From Ladona fulva (taxonomy: Eukaryota > Arthropoda > Insecta > Odonata > Libellulidae), in the NCBI GenBank assembly GCA_000376725.2, contig KZ308603.1:648021-712020 (forward strand): a stretch of 64,000 nucleotides of DNA, given 5' to 3'. Both the position numbers and the translations under genes were made by a program. The notes beneath the pieces are model-generated. The model worked only from the letters and a program-made list of their open reading frames with translations, was not told where the DNA came from and made no database searches. Each line of letters opens with the position of its first letter. The first letter of the stretch is position 1. Of the stretch, positions 10,343 through 21,185 are shown one piece after another.

Positions 10343-10343
10343 N
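10343..10343. other. Single N: assembly join
   Basis: One undetermined base immediately after the last base shared by segments B and C. It marks the right end of a contig-like block that begins after the N at 2338. Confidence 0.8.
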
Positions 10344-10415
10344 ACAATAAATAAAGCTTTAAGTATCTTAGAAGCAAAATTAATGGAATAATTTGCAAAA
10401 TATTGAATGAAGTTA

Positions 10416-10782
10416 CAGTAATAACTCGGTTAACTCAGATAATTCATTCGGGAATAACATCTGCTTGCCGAAATCTTCGTTAACCGAGACTTGATGCTGT
10501 CAGGCGTCTCTTTTTTCATTGTCTTGAGCATAAAAAAACCCATTTTGGCTAGAGGGTGTCCCCTATGTGATATTGCCAGCTCCTATCTTTGCCACACAAA
10601 TAGACGGAAAAGAAAAGATGCCGGAATGGCCCGATAATTCACGTTTGCTGCTATATGTAAGCATTCATTAAAACAATCGTTAGCCGTAGCCACCTTCGTT
10701 AGCCGAGTCGAAAAATAGCAATAAAACCTTTGTTAGTCAAAAATTTCGTCGGCATGGCCGCTCGTTAGCCTAAGTATCAGTT
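10416..10782. mobile_element. Pogo/Tigger-like MITE
   Basis: The left end CAGTAATAACTCGGTTAAC follows a TA dinucleotide. The right end, read on the minus strand, is CTGATACTTAGGCTAACGAG and also lies near TA. The interior repeats GTTAACCGAG / GTTAGCCGAG motifs several times, a style typical of pogo/Tigger terminal regions. No transposase frame survives, so it would be non-autonomous. The TIR match is imperfect; an unrelated AT-rich element is the alternative. Confidence 0.5.
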
Positions 10783-10785
10783 TAC

Positions 10786-12483
10786 GCATATACACACGCA
10801 CAACTAACGAAAATATAGTCAACGACTTTGTAGAAAGAAAAAACATGAATTATTTTATTCCTGTAGAGGGTCTTTTTTGGGACAGCCAGTTTCCCAGGAA
10901 TCAATTTCTATATTAAACCTTCCAAATAAATCAGCTAAAATCAGTTCCACCTTTTCTACACCGAAAATTCAAACTCACAATCTCACGAAAGAGATTGAAA
11001 AATGTTTCCCTTCCATCAAAGCTTGCGTAGGAGATCCAATATTTACGCTAATGAAGGCAATGAAAAGAGGAGGAAAGTGAAATGTTTTCGCAACTTGTTT
11101 GCTCCCTTTGCATGTTGTGGGATGGAAACCAAGAATGCCACGTCTATTCCGGGAACCAATAACAACAGCACCTGCCAGTTCGCAGTGATTTCTCGAATTC
11201 TCGACGAAGAATCCTATAATCTCGTTTCGCGTGTATTCCATACGCAAAATGTTTTGCTTGATCGAATCACTACGCCCCATTCGATCGGAATAATTCTGAC
11301 GTAATTGACGAAATCGAATTAATTCTCATCATGCTGACTGAATAAATATTTGATGGGCTGGAGAGAGAATAATGGCAGATGAATCCGCAAAAACTTGCGA
11401 TGCGTCTTTCGAAAGAAGGACATTTTTCCTAAAGTTCGCTATTTGCATGAGAGTTTGATGTTACGGCGAATTTTTACACGCATCTCGATAGCGACAAAGT
11501 TGAAGGTGTCACGAAAATCATGTAATTACGTGGTTGTCACGAAGTCGCGAGATACATATCACCGTTCGGGCGTGAAATTACATATGAATTGACGCGTTAA
11601 TTACGTAATTCTTCGCAACGGAAAGCATACTAATGGAATAAATTCGAGCTTGCATCAAACATGAACATGCATGTATAATAGATTTACACTTAAGACTGAA
11701 CATACATAACAGATTTAACTTCGTAGTAAGTCTAGTGGTATGTCAAAATCAGTCAGAAAAAACTCACACTTTTATATACGTAGCAAGAAGGTATTCTTCT
11801 TCGGAAAAGGAATAAAAGTCTCATTCAGGCGAAATTGATCCCGAGATGTTCTTTCTGCTGAGAAAAATTCAGTGGGCCACGTAAAAGGAAGATATGATGA
11901 GTTCCACAGAAAGATGTGTATGGATATGACCTTATATTCTCCTCGAGGTTGGACCTGAATTTGCCTTCTGACCTCTGAGAAAATAAGGCGTAAGGGGGAA
12001 TAGAGTAAAATGGAGAGATAGAAGCCGTAGAGGGAGGAATCATCTCTTTCTCATCCTCCAACACTCTCTTTCCCAATATTTTTGAGTTATCGGAACATTC
12101 TGGCGTCGCTATAGAGTTCATGGGCATCCATCCTCACTCACTTCGGTCACAGTAGGTCTTCGATCATAAACCCGTCTAGTTCTACTCATCTAAGTGTTCA
12201 TTTGTATCCTGCACATCATCTTTCGGCGTATGGCAGGATATTATAGAGCAACAACTTCATACGCAGCTCTATTTCCATAATTGGTTTGTGTTGCGTATTG
12301 TTCCCAGAAAAATGAAAATTTAAATCTAAGAATCCTAAAATCTATTTCCCTAAATTGTCTTGTACAATAAACACCATTCCTCTTCTTAAGAATAATAAGA
12401 ATGAGGTAGACATTATTAGGCAAATTTTAGTCTTAAGAGAACACTCATAAAACTAACCTTTCTCAAGTCAGGAACACAAACAA
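10786..12483. other. No recognised gene
   Basis: Mixed-composition DNA. Positions 10990-11310 are open on both strands for about 100 codons each, but neither translation has a recognisable domain. A minus frame at 11825-12127 is likewise unconvincing. Around 11665-11745 a short stretch (CAGATTTAACTT) vaguely resembles the left arm of fold-back family M2; this is too weak to call. Confidence 0.35.
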
Positions 12484-12560
12484 CAATGCCCTAACCAGGA
12501 TTCGAACCCGGAACTTCGGCGTTGCTTTGGTAGCAGTACTACTCCACCGAGGCCAGTAAT
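12484..12560 (-). mobile_element. tRNA-derived SINE head S3
   Basis: On the minus strand this reads TGGCCTCGGTGGAGTAGTAC (A-box-like) and, about 35 bases on, GGGTTCGAATCC (a good RNA polymerase III B box). The 5' and 3' ends do not pair as a seven-base acceptor stem, so it is a tRNA-derived SINE head rather than a tRNA gene. Its body would run left towards ~12380. It lies directly downstream of the tail of S1 copy a, forming a double-SINE arrangement. Confidence 0.6.
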
Positions 12561-12564
12561 AAAA

Positions 12565-12687
12565 GCAGTAGTATTGTGAAAAGTGTTTCGACAGCTAAGA
12601 TCATTTCGCACGTGAGCCCTCATCGGGAAACGAACCCAAAACCCCTTTCACCGAAGTCGAATGCGTTACCTACGTAGCTATCAGGAG
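12565..12687 (-). mobile_element. tRNA-derived SINE S1, copy a
   Basis: On the minus strand: CTGATAGCTACGTAGGTAACGC (A-box-like region), TGGGTTCGTTTCC (degenerate B box), then the body CACGTGCGAAATGAT..CAGCTGTCGAAACAC, then a short tail ending AATACTACTGC. The body and the ACT/TAC tail are shared with copies at 37.0, 40.9, 51.3 and 63.4 kb. Confidence 0.7.
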
Positions 12688-13342
12688 ATATATAATAGTT
12701 TCATACGATGTCCTAATCCTAAAGATTAGGAATTATGATTTCCTAATCCTAATCACTATTTAATATACTTGGCCTCAGCATCTTTTGGCTACAATTCCTC
12801 GATGTCATTGCATAGAAAAAGAGAAAGGGAGGTTGCTAGGTTGCAGTTGGGTAATGGTTTGTTAGGCGGAGACAGCTTATAAGACCGTAAGCTGATTTGG
12901 TGGCCGATGAAAGAGAGCTTCCGTCGGTATTTGTGATTACGTAAGAGCACAAACTAAGTTAAAGAGCGCGTACGAACTTCCACGCTATGAAAGACGAGGA
13001 AGGAAACGGCCACGGCTGCGAATTCATGAATGTAAAATTAAGGTGCTTTGAGGACAAAGTGTGCCACAACCTACAGCGTCTTATTTCGAGGCGATACTCG
13101 CTCTTTCTCATTGTCTTGTTCTTCTCTCTCATCATCCTAAGGCATTTCATCCTTGCTTGTTCTCGACATTATCCGAATACTTTCTTTTAGCTTTTTTTCA
13201 GTTCAATAAACGTCATTCGTTTCTCTCAGCCTAAATAAATTACTGAATTTAAAGTCTAATAAAATGGCAGTAGCCGTGAACAAGTTATAGTATGAATAAC
13301 TAGCTTTAGCATAGTAACAATTTCATTTTTCTCATTTCTCTA
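12688..13342. other. No recognised feature
   Basis: Contains a small palindromic cluster of CCTAATC/GATTAGG words at 12711-12757 and otherwise unique DNA. Two opposite-strand open frames at 12959-13190 overlap and neither looks like protein. Confidence 0.3.
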
Positions 13343-13375
13343 CTGGCTTGCAGGGTATTTATGTATATGTAGATT
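13343..13375 (+). mobile_element. LINE 3'-terminal fragment, copy 4
   Basis: Only the last ~30 bases of the shared LINE end are present: TGGCTTGCAGGGTATTTATG followed by TATATGTAGA. This is the same terminus as at 41.5 kb. It is very short; its proximity to the SINE at 13.39 kb may mean the two are one composite. Confidence 0.5.
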
Positions 13376-13390
13376 TTGACTTAATCTGAA

Positions 13391-13460
13391 ATTGGGAGAC
13401 CCGGGTTCCAGTCTCGATCCCGTCAGACTTTTAACAAGCTCCTTTTCAAGGAGAGACGGG
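13391..13460 (+). mobile_element. tRNA-derived SINE S2, copy a (fragment)
   Basis: Contains GACCCGGGTTCCAGTCTC followed by GATCCCGTCAGACTTTTAAC, matching the B-box region and following body of the SINE pair at 27 kb (CGGGTTCGAGTCCCGG, TCCCGTCAGG). The 5' tRNA-like half is not recognisable. Confidence 0.55.
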
Positions 13461-14044
13461 CTACTAGGTTCAATTTTAAGCGCAAACCCTTACCTAGGTG
13501 GGGTTTTAAGCGCAAAGTCACATATAACCTTTCACATTATGTTTCATAGTCACTTCTATCACTTGTAATACATATTAATCAATCGCAATGATGTGTCTGC
13601 ATGTTTTGCTATACGTGCACGGATAGTCCTCATTCATTTATTGCTATTAAGGGACCGTTAAAGCAGTTCGATGTAGAGAGATTGAAGTATTATTTCATCA
13701 TAGCTCAGAATTCGTTCGAATTCTTTATAAAAATTTGATGGATCGAAAGTTGGCCATATATTGATGAATGGGATATTTATCTTAGGTACAGGATAGAGAA
13801 AAAGTTTCATACATCTTTTGGAACAGAGTAGGTAAAATGTGTCTTTCATTTCCTTCTATATAAACCGTAATCGTGACCATTAGAAGTATGAACGACGACT
13901 TTCATTTTGGTTACATATCACCGTTTGCTATAATAAATGTCGTTATATGATATTATACATGTTATTATATAATTATTATATAATGTAAATATAAAATAAA
14001 TGTTATTTGTATGGTGTTGAACCTATGTCTGCGTCTTTCTCTCT
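13461..14044. other. AT-rich, low-complexity in part
   Basis: No recognised element. An AT-rich simple stretch (TATTATAT repeats) lies at 13948-13990. Confidence 0.3.
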
Positions 14045-14165
14045 AATTGACTTTGTGAAGAAAGCAAGGAAAAATTACTCCTCATTCCTTTAAGTGCGCC
14101 TCATTCCCTCTCAAATATTTTCGAAGTTAAGTGGAGGGGGTTAGGTTCTAACAGGATTTTTGGCT
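14045..14165 (-). repeat. Dispersed repeat F1, copy f (5' part)
   Basis: On the minus strand this reads GAACCTAACCCCCTCC, then GAGAGGGAATGAGG, then GGAATGAGGAGTAA and CTTTCTTCACAAAGTCA. These are the first 120 bases of F1 in the same order as at 890-1010 and 1141-1200. The 3' part is missing. Confidence 0.6.
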
Positions 14166-15108
14166 AAATAACGGTCGAATCGTCCGGAAATTGATATCTG
14201 AGATCCAAAATAAGCAGAGAAATTACTTTAAGGCCAAGATAAGGGATTCCAGAAGCGTTGGTATGGAAAATTAAAGCAGAATTGAGAAGTATGGAGTAAT
14301 GCATAATCCTCCGTTGAAGACATTTCCTCACGCTGGCATAAAACGGGTATGACAGCGTAGCTTGAGAACGCTATGTCTATGTCAGAGTGACAATAAGGCA
14401 TTCGCTTGGGTCGAATGAGGGCGCATTGGGAGAAGGGCACATGGAATTCGAGGAACACACCCGAGGAGCGGAGAGGCCTCAGAAAATCGTCAGGGAATTC
14501 GGGGATTCGCATTCCAACATCTCAAATTATATTCCTCTTCGAAAAGATCGCTGATGAAAACATCCCACATGATCATTAGAAAAGCTTGGAAGGCGCCGTA
14601 GAAGTGCCGTGCAAAAGTTTTGCGCGAATGACTTTACCTACATGTCCTTCATTCAGTTACTCTTAATGAACTTTATTTGAAGATTCAAGACTTGTAGATT
14701 CAATTATTGGAAGTTGTAAAATATTTACGTCAATCAATTTCAAGCAATATACTGAATGTATAGACCCATTGGCGCTTAAATTATTCTATTAAATATCAGT
14801 AACTAAAATATTTAACTACGTAATGACATTTAGGTTGATCTTTTGGCATGCCATACAGAGAGTTCCTCATAAACGGCTAATAGCCATAAGTAATGTGATA
14901 ATAATGTGAAGGATTAGATATAAACTATTAAGTTACTTCCGTAACTGTTTTTTTTTATAAATTTCCTTCTGCTGAAGAATTAACCGTTAGCATTGGTGTA
15001 GTTTTTAATTTTATGCTACACAGCAACTTAAAAAAAGAGGAAGCCATATTAGTTACAAGAATAAAGAAGCGTGGTCTGTCAAAGAAATACACGAAAGGTT
15101 AGAGAAAG
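14166..15108. other. No recognised feature
   Basis: Unique AT-rich DNA. A 94-codon minus frame (14228-14512) shows no recognisable motif. Confidence 0.3.
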
Positions 15109-15196
15109 AAAAGCAAACTTTTACTCGTGCCACTATATATTTTAATTCCACCATCGTGGATTAAATTATATATAGTACGAATAAAAGCTTGTTTTT
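15109..15196. repeat. Near-perfect hairpin (fold-back)
   Basis: The left arm 15109-15151 and right arm 15156-15196 are inverted copies over about 40 bases with a few mismatches and a 2-base bulge. The loop is four bases (CATC), flanked by CCAC/GTGG. The arms carry CTATATAT and AGCTTTTATTCG-type sequence. It could be a MITE, a precursor-like RNA hairpin, or a palindrome arising by replication slippage. No known microRNA sequence is recognised. Confidence 0.75.
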
Positions 15197-17535
15197 ATCT
15201 TCTTCCCTTAGTTATGGAGTCCCACTAAGTCGTGCCTTAAGTAATTGATAGTACATCGAACGTCATAATGTACGAGTACATGGCGATATGACAGCTGTTT
15301 TTAAAGGAGATACGCCGATTTACACCAGGAAATTTGATTGTTTTTAGCAGAATACTTTGGAACTGAGGAGAGGACATACGTTGAAGAGAAATAAATATAT
15401 TGTACAAATCTCATTTTAATTCTCAGTGAGATTATTTCAGATATTACTTATATCGCGGGTGCGTGAAGATAATTATTATTCTGAATAAATGTGAGCTTGA
15501 AAGGCAAAGATATAGGTTTCTTAAGCTATACAATAAAATAGAGACAAATGACAAATTTAAGACACATAATTCGATTACAATTTACCTTCTTCGTGTACTG
15601 GTTATATATTCTACAAGACATTTCAAATATCACATGCGTAAAACTCAAAGCGTGAAATAAACAAAAAACTTAATTATGGAAACCTATACCCACCTGTGAC
15701 TTTATTCAACATCCTCTAATTTTTCTACATAGTCGGTCTAGGTTCGAATAAATAGTGTTGAAAATGCAAATTAAATTTACTCAAGCGTAACTGTCATCAA
15801 CTATCCAATAACTAGAAAGATTTCTAAGGTGCTAAGTAGCTAAAGTAGCTAAGGTGAGTCGACAGGTGAGGTAATTTACCTCCATTTACTGATTGGGGAT
15901 CAAAAGTTACAGATAGAAGGAATCACCGTAGCTTTATTATTAAAATGGAATAGCTGGAAGTGTGCCTAAAATAAAAATGCTATGCAGAGCCAAAAAGGCA
16001 TGTTATTCCAAATAATATAATGCTAATAATATGATAATAATATAATAAAGTCTTTATTTTATTTAAAATAGACTGGGTGATGAGGCATACCAAAATTTAT
16101 GATTTTAAATGAAGAAATTCACAGTTAAACCAATACGTATAGTTATTAAAACGGAGACGCGTTGGAACAAATATCTAATCACGATCCAGCAAAAACGTTG
16201 GGAGAGAGAAATTTCCAAAACTATCATTTGACGCTATATCACGTGGGTCGGGTGAAACAAACACGAATTCTATGCAGCAGAAACAGCTTAGAGATTTCAT
16301 TTCGAAAAGTGTACCGAACGTTTATGGAACTTCGAAACAAGAATTTCGCTCGAGATCCCGTCCTTGTTCTTCGTAAGGCGGTAATACTCCGCGCTACGTG
16401 TGCGGGGAACTAAAAACGGAGTGACTTTAAAGAACTCGCGGGAGAAAGACCGGGGGTAAGTGCGGCATTGAATATAGCGGGAGATTCCGCAAAGCGCTCC
16501 ACCTAGCGTGTTGCAAATGGCAAAAATATCGATTACCGAGCGGAAAAAGAATAGGGAAAATGAAATGCCGACGGTATTCTCGAAGTAAACGCGGGGAGGA
16601 GGATTCGAAATGGGTTGGAGATCAGAGGAACTGTGGGTAAAGCCGGGGGAGCGGAATTCGCAGATGAAGCGCAAAAGCAGAAAAGTTGGGGAGAAGTGAA
16701 AGGGAGGGAGGCAGAAGTGAAAGGAGGATACGGATATAACTCGCTTAATTGCGGTGCATGGGAAAGAAAGGAGGCAAAACGAGGATTCCATAAGGAAAAT
16801 TAAATTATAATATTGCCGTCGACGGAAATTCGGCGGAAGCCGCATCTGAAGATGGAGAGCAATGCGGTGGTTATTGAAAGCTAGGGAAGGAGCCCTCTGG
16901 TGTCTTCGGGACGAACTTGAGAGGATCGAGATTCTGTAATTTCAACGACTCTGCAGTCTTCTCGCTTTGCCTCAAGTAAATAGCGGAAAGGAGTGGCGGG
17001 AGGAGAGAAGGGCAAACAGTGTATGCAAATTGAGCGTTATTTACAAGAAACTCGGTTAAATGTTTCATTAAAACTAGCGGGTGGTATATAATGCGGAATA
17101 CTTTTGAAATTAGTATGATTAAGTCTCCCAGAGGAAGTCGTATTTGTAACTCAACTCGTTCGTTCTCAATCAAAAGTACGTTTATGGATGATAACTACTT
17201 TGCCACCTTATTCTGCTCATATTTGCTGTGTGAAATGCGTTTTTTATGATGTTGAATTGATGTGCTCACATAAGTTCAGCACGATTTATGCACCATAATT
17301 CCATTCCCTTTTATCTTCTTTGAGGTGATATAATAAGAGTGTTCCTTCTATAAATATATTACCTTATTGTTTCCCAAAAAATGAGTCCTGAACGTTTGGA
17401 TGGTCTTATGTAAAGAAGGTAAATAACTGTCCGCATTCATAGTCTTCTGCGTTGGGGTTGTATTAAAAGAACTGTTATGAATATGTTATAAACATTTCAA
17501 ATGTGCTTATCCATACTGATTACTGTCTCTTAAGT
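15197..17535. other. Unrecognised DNA with a purine-rich block
   Basis: Around 15820-15900 short words (GACAGGTGAGGTAATTTACC) loosely recall the F1 core. Positions 16010-16055 are AT low-complexity. Positions 16420-16800 are GC-richer and strongly purine-rich on the plus strand. The opposite strand is open for 182 codons (16297-16845), but the translation is biased (Phe/Ser/Leu/Arg), without domain, and explained by the lack of stops in pyrimidine-rich DNA. I do not call a gene. Confidence 0.35.
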
Positions 17536-17894
17536 ATTCAGCTTGAAGGTGAGACTGAACCTCATCTCCTACACCGTAATTTCAGTAAAGTCTTTTTTAG
17601 GAAATGAGGCATAATAAGTAAGATGAGGAGTGAAGTATTTCTCCCTTGTTTTCCTCACCGAGCCAGAGTGTAATGAGTGGGGAACGTTCTCGTTAATACA
17701 GCGCAATAACACTGTGATAGCGTTACATATCGTTCCGTAGGATGGATGTAATTATTTCGGTGATCATTATAGGCATCTTTCATGTCTCAGTGGCTTTTAT
17801 ATTATCACATCCTTGAGTCGTAATGAGATAAAAATAAACGAAAGACACGTTACCTAACGTGATACAAAAAAATCATGAAAATTATTCAATATAA
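17536..17894 (+). repeat. Dispersed repeat F1, copy e
   Basis: Starts ATTCAGCTTGAAGG, has the core TAAGATGAGGAGTGAAG and the segment CTCAGTGGCTTTTATATTATC. It ends with the 3' block AAACGAAAGACACG..TGATACAAAAA. It is about 360 bases long and confirms the 3' half of F1 seen at 1.3 kb. Confidence 0.7.
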
Positions 17895-20800
17895 AATGTT
17901 ACGTAAAGTGTAAACATATTTTATATTTCGCTTACTTTTTTGGAGATTGAACGTGATTGGTGATGCCAAGAGAATAAAACAGTCGCGGTTATAAACATAC
18001 ACTGTTAGTTTCAAACTCTTGAAGGACAAACAATTTGGGACTTTCACAGTAATCTTTTGCTCGCAATTGTTTTTGGGAATTTTATTGATAATGTCAATCC
18101 TTCACAGCAAAGTTCAATCCGAATCAACAAAACAAACCGCCTATCGACGACTGAGCCAAAAAAATGAATTATTTATTTCATTCATCATCCGAGCTGGTGT
18201 TTGACTCATCGGAATTCGGCAAAACGACCACGTGGGGAAATTTTTCGCTTCGACAAACGTTTTCGACGCATATTGAAATGATTAGGGATTCAACCCAACC
18301 TTTCAGGGGGGAGGAATACTCCCCGACTGCACCAGGAAAGGGGGGGAGAAGAGACGCGGGGGAAAAACTGATGGAAGAAATCACACGCAGCACCGCTGCA
18401 CGACCCCTCTTTTGGTGCGGCGAGACACGCATGAAAAGGATCGATCGGAAGGGGGGAGCGTTAAAGGAGGTTTTGGGGAAGAGTCTCCAGAACTCATCTT
18501 CTCAAACGCGCCCATCCTTCGCCGAGTGTATCTTAATTTAGGGGAGGCCCGCCCCGGGGCGAGCATTCGGGTACGTGGAGTTTGCTTTTGAAAGGGGAGT
18601 TAATCCCCCCGCACTGCTGCCAACCCGCGGCTGTCGATGGAACCCTCGGAAGTGTTACGCTGAAGGCAACCTCATTCACATTCATCTCTCCACACACTTA
18701 TCCTCCACTTCATCTCCCTCTGTTTTCCCGGCGCTTCTTTCTCTCCATTGTCGCTCCCCCGATTCGCGTTTTCGGTTATCTTTCCCGAGCATCCGCTATT
18801 ATTCCAGCAGCGCCGACAAATTCTCATTCAAGCGCCGTTTCCTCCTCGTCGCCGATGTTTCTTTTGCCCCTTTTATGAGCGATCGAATCAATGGGTCAAT
18901 TCGATGCTCGACATATTTTTCCCTCCGCTGAAATCCTCCTCTTACCCAGATTAGTTCCGAGAAGAGAGTGCTGCTGGTTTATTAGCGCCCAAAATGACGT
19001 GTTCTTTTCCCCTTCCATGGAGCGGATGCCTTTTATCGCGATGGGTTCATCTTGTAAGGTGTTGTAAGAGACTCAGACCTCGTTCTATTCAGTTATGATG
19101 AGAATTGGGTTCCTTTGACTACCTTAAAGTACGTTTATCATAATCGTATACTTCATGTGTTTATGTACACGTATGATGCTAGAATCATATTTCAAGTGTC
19201 AAGTATACAGAGTCGTATTTGACTACACGCATCTGCTAAAGAAAGATAAAACCGAGGTAGTAGATTTAAAAACAAACAAAATTTCTATAATAACATCAAA
19301 ACAGTGAATCCAATTGAGGCTTCCTTTCTTATAAAAAAACAGATGCGTTTACACACGAAGTAAGGTGTATATCTTGCAGTTAGGGGCGGGTTTAAGATAC
19401 CAAAAGCCCTTGGCGAAATATCAGGTTGAGGCTCCCGCTAGGAATTAAGAATAGAAATTCGAATTTTTCATAATATAAACAAATATATATCCCATGGTAA
19501 CCTCAATCGATGCGGCAAGAATGCACAATCAAGTTCTGAATTACAATACACAGTATTTCTGTAAATCACAAAGAATGGTGGATATTCTTTACAATCTAAA
19601 TATCCTACAAAAATATTTTGTAGGCTTACTCAATAAATATAAAATTATCAATTGAAGCGAAAAAACCAGAATTTTACTGAGAATTTAATAGCAATCTTAT
19701 TGAAGCCTCGATATAGCGTCTATTGCACCTAATTATCAATCTTCACCTGCTTTCGGTGGAGCTTTTTAGTTGCTTTCATTAAAATGAACATTATTCATTA
19801 CTTCGGTTGGCACGATTATCAACCTTGACGAAACTGAAGAATGAAATCTATAAATGCATATTAAATTTTCCATATCTGTTACTGTGAGTTTTCCATTTAA
19901 TCAAATAAAAAATTAAGATAGTAAGGTTTTCAATGATTTATGAACTATTGGGAACCTATTTTTCCTTTATTTACTATTTTAAGAAATAAGTTTATTATGC
20001 TCAAATCGATAAGCGGCAAGCGTGGAAGTAACCCTACATAATGCCATTTAGAAACTTCCAGTAATCTAATACTGAACTGGAAACCCTACAGTGCTTCAGC
20101 ATGAGTAAAAATGTATGGGCCTATGGTTGATGCATGTCTCGAAACTAAGTGCTACCGTCTATTATGAAAGCATTAAACTTGTTAGATACGAAATAATGAA
20201 GATCATTCAATTCCGAGTTCGTAGGGGGAGAGGTATCATCTGAAGTAATAACTGGAATTGAATTTAAGGCGGAGAAACCCCGATATTCTCGCAATACTAA
20301 AGAAAAAAAGAGGTAGAGCTACTACCAAGAATTACAGGCCCAGCACATCTTACGTCATAAGCTTCATGCTATGTACGTGTAACATGCATGTGGATGGAAG
20401 CCTTAATGAGTATAGAAAATAGATATGCAAAAAAAATGAATTACGCTTTACATTGTACTGCAGAATTGCACTATAGATTCGTAATCGCGCATTTTATACT
20501 TTCTTGAAGAGTCTGGTAGTCGCAGCAACGGTTTACCAAAGTTCAGTACCTTCAAAAAATTACGTTCTTCGGAAATGTCATGTGGAATTTTCAATGAAAA
20601 GGAATTGCTGACTTATAAAAGTTTAGATCCTTTTGAGCTTTCTGAGAGTCTTGAGAAGCAGTTTGGCGAAATTCATAGTTATTATTGGTCTTGAGACTTG
20701 ATTTCCGGAAGAGCATGCACCCGCAGAAATGTTCTTTTTCCTTTCATCTATGGAGGTTTACCGTATTTACCGAATTCTATGCAATTTTATACTTCACGGT

Positions 20801-20985
20801 GCAAGATAATGATGAGAGTGGTTTCTTATATTGAATAACTACATCCAGCTATATAAAAATACTTCGAAATATGCTTATGCCATTTAATAAACCCCTCCTC
20901 TATGTCCCATTTATGACTTTAGCCATGTTTGAAACTTGGAGACAAATAGACATTAGCACAGAAATTATTTCATAGATACCTTTTT
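17895..20985. other. Unrecognised DNA; GC-richer block 18170-18960
   Basis: The block 18170-18960 is GC-richer, with G-runs at 18300-18480 and a pyrimidine-rich half at 18640-18880. It is open in several overlapping frames (118, 125, 98 codons) without any recognisable protein motif. The remaining DNA to 20985 is AT-rich with no repeat of this window. Confidence 0.35.
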
Positions 20986-21185
20986 TAGATCCGGTTTTAT
21001 AATGTATGTATATTCAAAACAGATTTAACTTACGTAAAGACTACAGTTCATCTGCTATAAATGTTTAGGGTTAGCAGGGATACCAACTATAATCTTCACT
21101 TGAACTCTAAACAAATTACAATACCGGATCCTAAAGTGAACATTAGTTACAATCCATTTAAATTACACATTATACCATCGAGCCT
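20986..21185. mobile_element. Fold-back MITE family M2, copy a
   Basis: The left arm (from AGATCCGGTTTTATAATGTA) is inverted relative to the right arm (GGATCCTAAAGTGAAC ... CCATTTAAATTACAC..ACCATCGAGCC). The right arm matches the right arm of the element at 63.2-63.4 kb (CCTAAAGTGAACTTAAG, TCCATTTAAGTATA, ACCAGGCC). So two copies of one fold-back family are present. No coding capacity is seen, and the exact ends are uncertain by several bases. Confidence 0.6.

Noticed and set aside
12484..12560. Possible true tRNA gene on the minus strand
   Set aside because: The ends do not form a seven-base acceptor stem and it adjoins another SINE. Better read as a tRNA-derived SINE head.
12711..12757. 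CCTAATCCTAA words resembling the insect telomere repeat CCTAA
   Set aside because: The spacing is irregular (CCTAATC), the words are palindromic, and there are too few to be an interstitial telomere array.
16297..16845. 182-codon minus-strand open frame, the longest in the window
   Set aside because: The translation is Phe/Ser/Leu/Arg-biased without any domain, and it lies opposite a purine-rich block where stops are rare. Openness is explained by composition.
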